Made by a program: the position numbers and the translations under genes
Shown: piece after piece, positions 11,909-24,150 of the stretch
Position numbering within the stretch: the stretch's first letter is position 1
Layout of the letters: each line of letters opens with the position of its first letter
Notes under the pieces: model-generated
Seen by the model: only the letters and a program-made list of their open reading frames with translations
Databases searched by the model: none
Told to the model about the DNA's origin: nothing
Assembly: GCA_013399855.1 (NCBI GenBank)
Contig: VXAY01002116.1
Coordinates: 1,617,758 to 1,681,757, forward strand
Direction: 5' to 3'
Length of the DNA stretch: 64,000 nucleotides
Origin: Oxyruncus cristatus
Lineage: Eukaryota; Chordata; Aves; Passeriformes; Cotingidae

Positions 11909-12898
11909 CTGGAAAATCTTTCAGCACTGATGGGTGCACCTTGCAGGGCTGGAGCTGGGCATGGACGAGGTAAGCACACAGCTTCCCAGGATCAGGGCAG
12001 CATCCTGGAAAACGATAAATGCCTTTTTTAGTTCCAGGTCAGGGTGATGCTGGATCTAGTGATGTTTTTCTCCAGGTTGGACTGATTAGGACTGCTGGGT
12101 TGTGTTGTCTGCCCCTGTGTCATGAGGTCCTTGCTGATTCCTGGGCATTTAGTCCCTGTGATCCATCCCAGCACCCCAGTTCTGCCAGAACAACCCTTCC
12201 GTGTCCCCATCCAGTGACTGAACTGCAAGCATAGGCATTTCAGAACTCCTCTGCTGGCACCATGGCCAAGCCAAGCCCTGCCTTTGCCAGCAGATGGTGA
12301 GGTGCCATGTAGAGCTCCCTGTGCTGACAAAGGATGGTTGATACCTGCTGCCCCAGCATGTCCCTGGAAGAAGCAGAGGATGAAGAACTCTCTGACCAAC
12401 AAGAAATTCTTTGTAAGGTGCCCACGACTGGAGCACTTTGGCTCTGATTAACACCTTGCTTAACAGGGCAAAACAGAGAGGTACCACATGCAGCAGTGCT
12501 TGTCCAGCAATGCTGGATCCTTATTTCTTGGCTTTGTTTCTAGCCCTTTTCTAGGGAAGTAGTGCCTAGGTAGCTATGGAAAAACCTGCTGGCTTTTTCA
12601 GGGATCACAGACCCAGAGGGCAGGAGTTCAGGTTGATGTGCAGGGCTGAACACTGACCATCTGGAAGGAACTAAGGGCTTACTACTGCAGCTGAGCACCA
12701 TTAACCCCACCTGGTCAATAATCCCCAGGAAATTGAATCATAACACAGAACTGGAGGATAAATGGGTTGAGGGGACCCTGTGGGATCATCATATCTGACC
12801 CTCTGCAATGTGAGAACATCAGAGAGCCTTTGTTCCAACACCTTTTGGTGTTACAAGCTAAAAATGAAGAAGGAGTGGGACAGGAGAAGAAAAGAAGA
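11909..12898. other. Gene-free unique sequence
   Basis: No gene or repeat is recognised. Minus-strand open frames around 12028-12487 have no domain. Confidence 0.45.
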
Positions 12899-13174
12899 GT
12901 GACAGGACAAGGTGGAAGGATTTAAAGCTAAATGAGGGGAGATTTACGTTAGATATTAAGAAGAAATTGCTTACTGTGATGGTGGTGAGACACTGGTAAA
13001 GATTTCCCAGGAAAGCTGTGACTACCTCTTCCCTTGGAAGTGTTCAAGGCCAGGTTTGGATGGGACTCGGAGAAACCTGGTCTAGTGGAAGGTGTCCCTG
13101 CCCATGGCAGGGGGGTTGGAACTGGATGATCTTTAAGGTCCCTTCCAGCCCAAACCATTTATGATTGATTCTGT
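12899..13174 (+). mobile_element. CR1 LINE 3' end fragment
   Basis: CR1 ORF2 end and tail: gagatttacgttagatatta, then ccctgcccatggcaggggg and ggtcccttccagcccaaacc. The octamer tail is degraded (tatgattgattctg). Confidence 0.92.
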
Positions 13175-14750
13175 GGTAACTGAAGAGGGAATATTCCTTG
13201 TGGCACAAATAGTCCCAGTGAAAAATTTTTATTGAACGTCTGGTTTCTGCAGGTGCATCAGGAAGGTCTTTCTGCTCTCCTGTCTGTTGCTGCCAAAAGC
13301 TGATGGGCTCCCAAAGAAAAGCCTGGCCATGAGCCCTGTGGGGCAGTGCCAGGTGTGTGTTTGCAGGATACCTGCCCTGCTCATGGTTGTGCCTTCCCAC
13401 TCCTACCAGGTGATGATGGTTGATTGACTGGTTGGCTTTTCTTCTGGGCTCTCACAGTTTTTTGCTGTGATTGCCCAGGAGAACAGTCCTGTGGTTCTGC
13501 CCTGTGCACCACTGCCTTGGTGAGACAGCAGAATGATGCCCCATTCCCCTGAGAGGTTAAGTTGGACCCAGAAACTGATACGACTTTGTATACGAGGAAC
13601 AATTCTACCAGACCCCAAATTTTTTTATATACTTGGAAGAAAAAAAGAAAAAATTCAAGTCAATATTGTGTCTACAGTGGGTGTGTGAAAAAAAAAACAA
13701 CTTCACACTGGTGTCTTTTTCTGCATTTTGCAGCTCCATTTTCCAAATTTGGGCTCATCGTGGAGATCATTTTATCACACATGGAAAATATAAGTGAAAT
13801 AAATATTTTTTTTTCACACTCATTCATACTTTTGAAATAGAAACTCTAAAGCAACCACTCAATCACGGCCAGTTTAAAAAAAAAAAAAAAAAAGAAACAA
13901 CAAACAAGCATAGATAAACGAAAATGTCCAGGGCTCAGAAGGAAATTTCGTAGGGTCTGAGAATAAAATACAATAAAACAAAAATCCCTTTCTGTAAGTA
14001 TTAAACAGCAAGAGAAAATCTCTCTCATTTCCCCAAAACTGTTCTGTGTAGAAAACTTGATATAATGGGACTGTCCATGAATTTCTGTGCTGTGGAAGAG
14101 GAAGATGGTAGATACTTGCTTAATTGTATTATATGAAAATATATGAATAATTTCTTAACGGAAAACTTCTGACTGAGTCCAAACATATATTCTCAGGCTG
14201 CAACTGATAAAGAACATGTAAACCTGGCTTTTCATATCCTCAGTGCGTGTTTTGGTTCTTACTCCCGTTTTTTCAAAACACCTCAAGGCCTCACACTGGG
14301 CACATCTGAAAACCTGCCCAGTGTCTCCTCAGCATCTGAGCTCTTTTGAAAATGTATCTCCAGTTTGAAGAGGTGACCACTTCTGGGAATCTGCAACAGG
14401 TTTTCAAAGGGAATAAGATGTCAAGTTTTGAAAACACCAGTAGGTATTTAAGTACCACCAAAAGTTTGACTCTAGGTGCTCTGAGGATAAAAACCCTTTC
14501 TTCCCTTCACATAGTCTTTCTTTGGTGTCTTTTTGGACTGTTCATCATCCTCTGTACAAGCTGTCCATACCGTGCATGTGTTTGTCACAGCCCTGACTTC
14601 AGTTAGAACTCCTAAACATTGCCAAAACCCATTTAAAAATATTGATAATCATCCTTTTCATGTCTGTAAGTGAAGAAGGATGCAGCATTCAGACACAGAG
14701 GAAAGTAAACCGATGAGTTCATGCAAATCCCCAGTGTTGCTCAGGGACAC
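13175..14750. other. Gene-free, AT-rich sequence
   Basis: No gene is recognised. There is an 18-base poly(A) run at 13876-13893. Plus-strand open frames at 13562-13840 and 14346-14606 have no recognisable domain. Confidence 0.45.
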
Positions 14751-15232
14751 AGAGTCACAGAATGACAGAATGGTTTGGGTTGGAAGTTCAAACCCCCACA
14801 CCCCACTGGACCAGGTCCAAGCCCCATCCAACCTGGCCTGGAACACTTCCAGGGATGGGGCAGCCACTACTTTCCTGGGCAACCTGTTCCAGTGCCTCAC
14901 CAGCCTCACAGTCAAGAATTTCTTCCCAATATCCCATCTAAACTGCCCTCTGTCAGTGCAAAGCCCCTCCCTCCTTGTCCTGTCACTCCATGCCCTTGTT
15001 CAAAGTCCCTCTCCAGCTCTCTTGGAGCCCTTTAGGTGCTGGAAGGGGCTCTAAGTTGTCCTATGAGCCTTTTCTTCTCCAGGTTGAACAAGAACTGTCT
15101 CAACTTGTCTCCATAGGAGAGCTGCTCCAGCCCTCTGACCAACTTAGCAGCCTCCTCTGGACTTTTTCCAACGTGTCCACATCTTTCTGGAATTGAGGCC
15201 CCCAGGTCTGGATGCAGCACTGCAGGTGGGGC
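14751..15232 (-). mobile_element. CR1 LINE fragment (about 0.48 kb)
   Basis: Reverse-complement CR1 reaching well into the ORF2 C-terminal region: agagtcacagaatgacagaa, tccaacctggcctggaacac, ttcttctccaggttgaacaa, up to gatgcagcactgcaggtggg. Its truncated 5' end abuts a second, oppositely oriented CR1 at 15233. Confidence 0.93.
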
Positions 15233-15343
15233 TTTGGGACACGGTTTTGTGGTAGATTTGGCAGTGCTGGGTTAATTGTTGAACTTGATGATCTTCAGGG
15301 TCTTTTCCAGCCTAAATAATTCTATGATTCTATGATTCTATAA
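15233..15343 (+). mobile_element. CR1 LINE 3' tail fragment
   Basis: Tail of a different class from its left neighbour: gttgaacttgatgatcttca, ggtcttttccagcc, then three tctatgattctat-type octamers. Confidence 0.93.
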
Positions 15344-17243
15344 ATTTACTTTTAATCTCAGTTTGTTCCATTATCCTGTTTTTATGGTTTTACTCAAGGT
15401 GATCCGACAGCAGGTATAACCTCTGCACACTGCTCAGAGTAAGCAAAACTTGCAGAGTGAGTCTGGTGTGAGCTTAGTGGTTACACAGCCTGAAACCAGG
15501 TTTAACGTCAGATCTGACACTCACGGCTTCAGCAGAGATGCCCAAGCAACAAGTGAATATTTGCTCCTGCTCCCCTGCGTCTCGTTCCCTAAACCCATCC
15601 TGCCGGCGCGTGATGCAGTGAGTGCTGGGTCTGCTCCTTTTATGAGCTCATCACATGTGAGGATTTCTGCAGACAGGAGGGGATTTGTGAGCTCCAGACG
15701 CTTCTCGGTGGCTGCAGAGGGCTGATCCATCTGCTGCATGGTGTACACTTACGTGGAGCCAGTGGAGATGGCTGCCAGCTCCCCACAGACAGATCAAAAC
15801 AGCATAAAACTAGATTAGTATCCGAAGTCCGGGTGGAATTCCCTGACGGTACCCCTTAAAAGTTTCAGGTGGAGGATAAAGAACAATCTTGTAACTCGAA
15901 ACCTTCTGATGTCCAAATTGTTATGTTACATAGGAAATCTCCGTCTTTCTTACAGCCCCTGGTGGACTTTCACTGATGAGTGACTGGGCCATCTGTTTAA
16001 TTTCATGGTTAGCATGTGTGTCGTGCAGCTACAAACGCTTTCCTCCCAGCGCTGTCCGGCTGCCCATATCTGAAGTGTAGTTGATTTTGGTCCAAAAACC
16101 ACAGCAGAGTGTGTAATTAATAAGGGTAATGTTGTGATATGATAAGAGCTGCAGTTTACTGTGTGGTTGAGCCCATTGTTAACCCCGGAGCTGTTAATTT
16201 CAGGGTAATGTTTTAAGCTGATTTACATGAGAGATAAGCAAATTCATCTGTATTACAGCAATAAGACTACTTAGCACTTATCCAGCTGCAGATCTTAAAG
16301 TAATTTAGGAACATTAATGAATTAATCTCCACGTTCAACGAGGCTGCAAACAAGCTTACATAGTTATAACCCCATTGCTAAAAACAAAATTCAGAAGAGT
16401 GGTAGAGAAGTCACAGTTTTACCAGCATAAACAGAGAAACTGCCTCCAGTTTTTATGAGAAGTTGTAAAAAGCCTATTTTGGGGCTCTGTCCTCCTTTTG
16501 ACACCTGGGACAAAACTCCCCCTAACTTTGATGGCCATTCCATGCTAGGTTTCCCCTTACAACACAATAGTGAGATATCCCTTTCCCAAAATACGGTGTT
16601 CAAAACCCACCAGTGATAAATTAAGGGCAGGGAGTGGGGCAGTTTTTCCCGTGGTGTTCCAATCTATACTTGAAAAAAAGCCCTTTATGCTTCATTTATC
16701 TACATCTGTGTCTTCTCTGTCTCTGCTCAAAAACAGCATGAAAAAAGTTTAAAATTTTTAGCAGTCAGTCAGGGCCTATTCCCAGCTCTGTGTAATCAGT
16801 GAAAAGGGTCTTCATGCTTCAGAGTGGCTCTAGGTCAGACCCTGAGGATAAATGCTCCTTCTTGTTTAAAAAATTAGGGAGCTCTGCAGTGAGGAAGCCA
16901 AACCCACGGAGTGAGATGAGAACATTTTAGTTGCCCTACAAAAAGCCCTCACTGATTAACTGGGACTCGCTCCCGTAAGTTCTGCAGGATGTGGTGGTGC
17001 CCTGCAGGCATTATTTTGTGGTGGGATGGGCAGCCCTCAGTAAGGCAGCCAAAATTGTTGCTATAGGGTTTCATAGCAGGAGTACAGACGCAGTTAGATG
17101 TGATCCTGATTGCTCGTGCCAGGCGTTTGGCTACTCAGTTGAAACAGTAAATAGGAACTTTAAAGCCTCATCAACCAAATATACCCATAGCTGGAGAGAG
17201 TCCATACCTGGTGCAGCATTCCAGGAGATGGGCAAGATCAACT
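15344..17243. other. Gene-free sequence with a candidate conserved element
   Basis: No exon is recognised. The part at about 16080-16385 is non-repetitive and AT-rich, with Runx-core words at 16097-16103 (AACCACA) and 16162-16168 (TGTGGTT) plus GATA-type and GTTAA words. It is the best-looking regulatory candidate in the window, but this is visual judgement only. Confidence 0.35.
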
Positions 17244-17642
17244 AGAGCAAAAGTCAGATGAGGAGCAGCTGAGGGAGATGGGAGTGTTTAGCCTGGAGAA
17301 AAGGAGGATTCAGGGGACCTTCTTGCTCTTTGCAACTCCCTGAAAGGAAGTTGTAGCCAGATGGGTGTCAGTCTCTTCTTAAAAGGAATGAGACTCAGGA
17401 TGAAATGGCCTCAAGCTGCGCCAGGGGAGGTTTAGACTGGATATAAGGAACAATTTCTTCACTGAAAGGATGGTCAGGCATTGGAACAGGTTGCCCAGGG
17501 AAGTAATAGAATCACCATTCCTTGAAGTGCAGATGTGGCACCTGGGGACATGGTTTAGTGGTGAACGTGGCAGTCCTGAGCTAACAGGTGGACTTGATGA
17601 TCCTAAAGTTCTTTTCCAATCTAAGTGATTCCATGATTCTAA
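17244..17642 (+). mobile_element. CR1 LINE fragment (about 0.4 kb)
   Basis: Contains gtcagatgaggagcagctga, aactccctgaaaggaagttg, gggaggtttagactggatat, ggtcaggcattggaacaggt and the tail gattccatgattct. It belongs to the GAGGTCTTTTCC-type class. Confidence 0.94.
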
Positions 17643-17895
17643 AACTAAGGAAAGGAGCTGTAGGAATCCCCCCTCTTCACATGGACAAAGAGTCAGAGGA
17701 ACATCCAGCCAGATTTAAAGTGAGCTCCACAACCAGCATCAGTGGGGTTCACCCTTTAGGAGTTATTAATAAGTGGTCATCTTTTCTAAAGCTTCAGTGA
17801 CCTGCTGTGGCCATTTCTGGCCACCAGTGTCACAGAATGGTGGTCCTCATGTGCTCTGCCCTCACTTACACCTCAGGGCAGGGTCATGGTCTCCG
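17643..17895. other. Spacer between two CR1 fragments
   Basis: About 250 bases. Nothing is recognised. Confidence 0.4.
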
Positions 17896-17950
17896 TTTGA
17901 ACTTGATGATCCCAGAGGTCTTTTCCAACTTTAGTGATTCTATTATTTTA
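17896..17950 (+). mobile_element. CR1 LINE 3' tail fragment (very short)
   Basis: Only the last 55 bases: tttgaacttgatgatcccag, aggtcttttccaac and a degraded gattctattatttta end. Confidence 0.85.
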
Positions 17951-19756
17951 TCACTGACAAGCCCTGAGGACAGGTCCTGCTGTATGGAGCACTGAGAAAA
18001 GAATTTCACCTTCTGGTCTTGTCCCAGAGTCCATCCATGTGCCGAGCTGCCTGTGCCCATGCCCACCTCACTGCATCCCAAAACAAACCCAGGGCTCTGC
18101 TGGCAGAGAACTGGAGGGAACTGCAAAACTTCACACTCATGTGGTGTTGGCAAGAGTGTAGTTATCTCAAGGGATGACTTACTTTGCACCAAGATATTAG
18201 AAGTCTGCTATGACTCTTCCTTTGTAATTGAGAAAAGGGGATGACCAAGATGAAGAAGTCTTTTTAAGGACACTGTCCACCATACCAACAGGGTCCATAT
18301 CATTGCAATTCAACGTGTCTGGGATTTGGGGCCAGCCCTGGAGAACACTCTCATGCCAGCATTTTCTTTTCTCAGCTTTTTATCAGCCTCAATATAATTT
18401 CTGCATAAATCCCCATTGTTGTTGGCTGAGATGCCCGTGGACATCACCTGTGTTTCACAGTTTTGTGGTGAGATTTACAGTTTTGCCTCGGAGGAAGTGC
18501 GAGTTGCTTCCAGCTGCAGGTCTTTAGTTGCTGGTGTCACCAAAAAGAATGTCTTATGGATCTTTGCAAAGCCTGCTGAGGGATAGGGACCCACAGGGAA
18601 GAGGAAAGCTGCATTTATCTGGTTGGCATTCCCTGATGTATGAGCCGGGACACTCATCGTAAGCCCTTTGCTCACAGACAGAAAATAATCACTAACAGCA
18701 ACTTTCCCCCTTCAGCTCAGCTGAAAAAAAAAATAAAAAATAACTATGCCAAGAAAACTCCTATCCAGGGCCTCCTAGACACTTTCCCAGTGCCAGAGGA
18801 TGATCTTTGAACATCTGTTACAGCTCTGCACATGAAAGGCACGCAGGCACATTAGTTTGCATGTCCAGCCATCCCATCTCCGAGGGGGATGCGCTCACCG
18901 CTGACGGAGCGATCTGAAGGATGTGATTGTTCATGCTGCATCCAGGTACTTGGCAAGGGAGGTGGGTGATGATGTTCTTGGCATCACACCTGCCTTGTGT
19001 AATCAGCCAGGGGTGGGATTTCCGCATCGCTATCTCGCTCTGCTCCGGAGGAGAGTGGCTGCGAGCTCACAGCTGGAGCTGGCCGAGCACAGCAGCTCAG
19101 GAGGGAGGATTTCCTCTCTCCTCTCAAGGCAGAGCTGTGAAAAGATATTGCACTTGGTGCGGTTTTCCTCTCTAGTTGAAGATGCTCAGTGAACTTGGTG
19201 GATGGTCTTTGCTTCAGCTTTGACATTTTTTAGGTAAAGAGGATGGAGGTGACTTGCAGGAGGTGCCGCACAACCCCAGCCCCACCAAATGCAACTGGAG
19301 CTTTCCTGGTGGCTTCAGAGAAGCCTCAAAATCACCAGGGCAACATCAGGAGCTGGGTCCAGCTGTTACCAGCTCCCATTGGTTTGTTTTGACTGCAAAA
19401 ACCAGCTTCACCAAAGCAGCACTCACTCCTCCCTGTCAGCCACCAGGGTATCGGTTTAGACTGTTCTGAGTTTTATAACCATGTTTTTATGCCAAATTTG
19501 CTAGAAATCACCCCAGAAGGGTCAGTTGTCTGAAATGTCTTGTCCTTCTTAGTATATGCCCAGGCAGAGCTGCTGGCAGGAAGCAATGCCCCTCAGGTCA
19601 GCTCTTCCAGGTGTGCCGAGCGTGGGCTTGTCTTACCTGAAACCCTTTGGTCATTTGTCCCTGCTCCTGCCTCTTATCTCGTTTACGTATTTATTTCAAA
19701 GAAAGTGTTTGGATTATTCTTAGGCCAAAGTTCAGTTCAGTCCCCTCCTATATCTT
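17951..19756. other. Gene-free unique sequence
   Basis: No gene or repeat family is recognised. Open frames are short. An A-rich run lies near 18725-18742. Confidence 0.45.
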
Positions 19757-20053
19757 GGAATCACAGACTCATTTATATTAGAAAAGACCTCTAAGGTCAT
19801 CGAGTCCAACCGTTAACCCAGCACTGCCAAACCCCCCACTAAATCACGTCCCCACGTGCAACATCCACATGTTTTTTGAACAATCCTAGGGATGTGATTC
19901 CACCACTTCCCAGGGCAGCCTGTTCCAAAGCCTGATCACCCTTTCAGTGAAGAAATTTTTCCTAATATCCAATCGAAACCTCCCCTGGTGCAACTTGACT
20001 CCGTTTCCTTGCTTCCTGTCACTTGTTACCTGTGAGAAGAGACAGATCTACCA
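19757..20053 (-). mobile_element. CR1 LINE fragment (about 0.3 kb)
   Basis: Reverse-complement CR1: ggaatcacagactcatttat, gaaaagacctctaaggtcat, catgttttttgaacaatcct, agggcagcctgttccaaagc, cctcccctggtgcaacttga. Confidence 0.94.
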
Positions 20054-20854
20054 GTGTGTCCAACTTATACTTGGATTTAAGAAGTTTTATATGGTGTGGA
20101 AAATTACCCGCTGGAAACTAGGCAGAGAACAACACCTAGTTTCATGCAGGGCACCCGTGACAGCTTTTGGTCACCAGTGGTACAGGCTGGGGTTACATTC
20201 ATGTTGAAATAGTAGTTGAAACATTTTTTCCTGGGCCAAATATTGATCTGCCTGGTTGTGAGACTACCTCCTCCAGCACAAGGAGACACAGAGATAGGAC
20301 AAAACTCAATCCTAAACCTTACCAGAGCATCTGTCTTTCTCTCTCTTTTCCTCAGTTTCACCTCATTTAATTCGACTCTTACTTTCCAATTTGCAATAGT
20401 GGGTTATTTTTGTCTCTGCAGACACAAATCCAAATCCTGATCTCATTAATGTTAGTGGCAAAACTTCCAATAACTTCAACTGCACCAGGACTTGGCTCAC
20501 TGTGAAGAAAATGTTGTTCTGAAGGCAATATGTACTGCCACAAGGATTCAGACATCTATAAATCCATCAGGCCAGTGAGTATTTCCATCTGCCATCCAGC
20601 ATTCAGAGTGGGGTGTGTTAACAATATGAGCTAGAGAGTGAAAGTTACCAGCAAAAGCATTTCTGCAACCATTTCTCCCGCTCTTAATGATGAGGTTTTT
20701 GCATCTACTGGTAGGAAGATAAAGAACAGCCTCTGGAGCACAGTAGTTTGTGTGGAGGTTGGGCTCCTAGGACAGTAGCTCGGATGCAATTGTGATGGAC
20801 ACCTTGAAAATGGTGTAGTTAGACCTGTTTTAAAGAGATTGGTTTGGTCCTAGG

Positions 20855-20955
20855 AAAGCTGAGCTCATTTCCCAGCTCTGCCACCGACCTCCTGTGTGTC
20901 CGGGGGCAAATAATTTGGTCTCATTGTGCCTCAGTCCCTCTGCTACAGCATTTCC
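20855..20955 (+). mobile_element. MIR-like (CORE-SINE family) relic
   Basis: Reads cccagctctgccaccgacc, tcctgtgtgtccgggggcaa, then tctcattgtgcctcag. This follows the MIR order of GGCTCTGCCACTTAC, CTGTGTGACCTTGGGCAA and CTCTGTGCCTCAGTTTCC closely. It is the clearest of the ancient SINE relics here. Identification is from memory of the consensus. Confidence 0.65.
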
Positions 20956-20995
20956 AACTCCAATCCCTTGCCCATGCAGACTTTCAGGAAAGGCT

Positions 20996-21036
20996 TTAAT
21001 ACTAATAACAATAATAATAGTAGTAATAACAATAAT
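20996..21036. repeat. AAT/AAC-rich simple repeat
   Basis: An imperfect trinucleotide run (taataacaataataatag and similar). It could derive from the A-rich 3' part of the adjacent MIR-like relic. Confidence 0.7.
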
Positions 21037-23534
21037 GGAAGTCTGGTATATACACTGCATCAAATGTCAACCACCCACATCTGGCCAGCTGCGTTCTGGC
21101 AGGACTCTCACAGCTGAGCAGCACACACAGCAACCCTTTAGCTGAGAAAAAAAAAGTCTTTCCCTTTCCTGGTGAATAATTTTAAGGACTGGACTGGTAG
21201 CAAAGCCAGAGTGTAACCTGGAGGCAATTTCACTGGTGTTCTGAAGTGAGTTTTATTTAAGTCCATAAATGTTTTGGAAAAGTCTGTTTTAACGGAGGCC
21301 AGAGTGCCCTGGGGTGACTCTCTTTAAAGAGCTTTGTTTGGTTAATAATGATTTGTAAACACTGTCTGCCAGCAGTGTCGCTACCACTATCTTGGAAAAG
21401 TGGGCTGGGAAACACAGGTACCTTGTTTTTCCCATCGTGCTTTGACTGTTTTCTTTTGCAATGATGTCTGTTAATGCCCTGATCTGTGAGACCACAGAGG
21501 AAGGATGTTCTGCTGCATGTCCAAGATCTTGGGCTAGATCCAGATATCCATTTCGTTGGTGGCATATGGAATGTCACCATGGGGAGCACTGACATTACCC
21601 GGGGGATGAACATCTTCGGGAACTCACCAGGTCATTTCTGGGCAAGGACAATCCCTGGCAGATCCCTCCTACAACTGCAGCTGGATGTGCCATTGTGTCA
21701 ATAAAGGACCCATCTCACCTGCCAGAGGGAGGACTCAGTTCATGGCACAGAGAATGTCCCACTGGGATGGAGAACAGTAGCCCTGGGGAAGCCCTGAGCA
21801 GAGCAAAAAGGTCAATGCCACAAATCCTGGCATTAATTGTCAGAGAAAGGAAAAAAAAAACCAGTTATTTCAATCTATATTGGCATTTAGTGGGAGTTAA
21901 GACTTCTAACTGACTTTAGGAAATATTCAGAATTGTACTTGCTTCTGCTGTGATTCTGAGCAGAACTGTGTGAAAACATGGTCACTGCTATTTCCTGATA
22001 AAATCCCATAGTTTGGTTACTCTACAAGCATTGTGTTCAGCCTCTGGGTCCTTTTAGAGGATCCAGCCCTATCTTCCAGGGATCAGCAGAACCATTTCTG
22101 CCCCTCAAATCTGCTCCAGGAGCTCCAGTTTGGATAAAATTACGAGGGCCATCAATCCAGCCCTCGTAGCTCAGACCCAACGCTGATCACCAGAGAGGGG
22201 AAGGAAGCAATTTTCCTCACACTTTATTACTGTGCAGCCCCTACATTACAGATCTGGTGCTGCTCTTTGTTTTGCATCCTTGTGGAGCATCCGTCATGTC
22301 AGCTGATGGAAAGCCTGACGGAAAACCAGGCTGGACAGACCACCAGCCTGCCCAGATGGGATTTTCCTGACCTAATGTGGCTGCCTGCAAGTTTGGCTAA
22401 TGCCGGATATATTTGGTTGGTGGAGAGAGTGGAAGAGGGTCAGGGGATGATTCATCCCATGCTAAGAGAGGTGTCTGAGGCAGCCAAAATAAATCACCCT
22501 TCGGAGGCCCCAGCCCTGCGCTGGGTGTAGGTGGAGCCCACATGATTCACCTCTGGGAGATACCAAACTTCTCCACAGCTGTAGTGGAGTGAGGTGTTTT
22601 CCACCTCCCCTGGCCATACGTGCTGTATTCCTGAACCTCTGCAGCATTTCTCCTTCAGGTGAATGAAATTCCAGAAGATTTGCTTATGCTTAGTACCAAA
22701 TTGCCCTGAGCGCGCTGCCTCTTAGGGGTTGATGCGGAACACCAGGGTGATAAGGATGTGACATGGTAAAAATAATAATTTCTATTTTGGGTCAGGGAAA
22801 TGTAACAGCTGTAACTCAGCAGAAGGGGCCAGCAAGAAGTCCTGTTCCAAAGTGATTGTGCCCTGAGATGAGGTGGAAGAGGAGGGGAAGTTTTATTAAT
22901 TATTGTGCTTGAACCTGAGCGAAACGGCAAACATCGCTGCTTTTAAAACTTCCCAGCTGTTCTTTCCTTTGTTCTGGTGACTGCTTGGAAGTCTGAGCAG
23001 TGATAAAAGCAAAGGCTCTTAAAGCAGTTTGCAAAGTTGTAGGAGACTTTAAACAGCTGGTATGATAAAACACCCCCATTTCCCCTGACAAATGTAAGCT
23101 CCACCGGTAGCTTTTAGTGAAGGGATCCGTAGCAGAGCCATAAAAGAAATAAAATGGTTAAGTGTAGAGGTGACATCCTGGGTTTTCCCAGTCAGTAAAG
23201 ATATATCCAACCAGCCATTATCACACAGGTGCACGTATATCATTCCACATCAGACATCAAGGAAAAATAATTGCCTGGAGTGAGAGAGTAAAGTTCAATG
23301 AAAGTTTGAAAGCATTACACACCAGCACTCCTGGAAGGATAATCAGACACAAGAAAAAAAAAAATTTAAAAAAATTACTCCCATGCTTTTGTTTGTTTGA
23401 TGAGTTTGGGTTTTCTGGCTGCATCAAATGAGATCCCCTACAAATCTGTCTTCATTAGGCTCTTCTAAAAACAATTGTACATTTCCTGGAAGCTCATTAA
23501 CAGGGAAGCATTGCCAGGCTCTTATTCATAATGA

Positions 23535-23582
23535 CCCTGATTCAACAAAAGTACTTAAACATGTGCTCTGGGCCTGATGATT
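23535..23582. repeat. Degraded ancient repeat (copy a)
   Basis: Contains cctgattcaacaaaagtact, then taaacatgtgctctgggcc. It resembles 39665-39710 and a reptile/bird interspersed repeat I recall with CCTGATTCAGCAAAGCACTT; the family name is not certain. Confidence 0.45.
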
Positions 23583-23889
23583 CATAACGGAAAATATAAA
23601 AGGAACCCACATTTTTTCTAAGTTGCAGAAAAAAACTAAGCCCAGATTTCATTTACATTTTCTGTGAAAATTCTGGTCAATTCCTCTTTGATTTGATTTG
23701 ATCTGCATCAAACAATATATTCAATATCTACCTGTCTCTGATTGCATCAGTCATGTTAAGCTCAAAATTCTTGGTGACTCCACCTCCGCATCTCCTGATT
23801 CCTCCTTGATTCTTCTGAAAATCTTCAAATACCCCCCAGGCTGGGAGGGCTATCACCTGTAGTAGCTATTACTTGTTGAGCACAAGGAC

Positions 23890-24150
23890 ATAGAATAATA
23901 GAACGGTTTGGTTTGAGAGAGGCCTCAGAGTACATCTATTCCAACCTCCTGTCATGGGCAGGGGCACCTTCCACTACCCCAGCTTCCTCCAAACCCCGTC
24001 CAACCTGGCCTTGAACACTTCCAGGGATGGGGCAGCTGCAGCTTCTCTGGGCAACCCTGTGCCAGGGCCTCACCACCCTTTGAGTAAAGAATTTCTTACT
24101 ACCACCTAATTTAAATCTATCCTCCTTCAGCTTAAAACAATGTAGCAAAA
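23890..24150 (-). mobile_element. CR1 LINE 3' end fragment
   Basis: Reverse-complement CR1: atagaataatagaacggttt, ctgtcatgggcaggggcac, tccaacctggccttgaacac, ccagggatggggcagctgca, tttgagtaaagaatttctta. Confidence 0.94.

Larger units (their letters stand above)
20054..23889. other. Gene-free sequence with two old repeat relics
   Basis: Contains the MIR-like relic at 20855-20955, an AAT/AAC-rich simple repeat at 20996-21036 and the CCTGATTCA relic at 23535-23582. The stretch at about 23400-23620 is non-repetitive with a conserved-element look. No coding exon is recognised. Confidence 0.45.

Noticed and set aside
14658..15220. Overlapping open frames (for example 14680-15054) as genes
   Set aside because: CR1 LINE antisense and sense reading.
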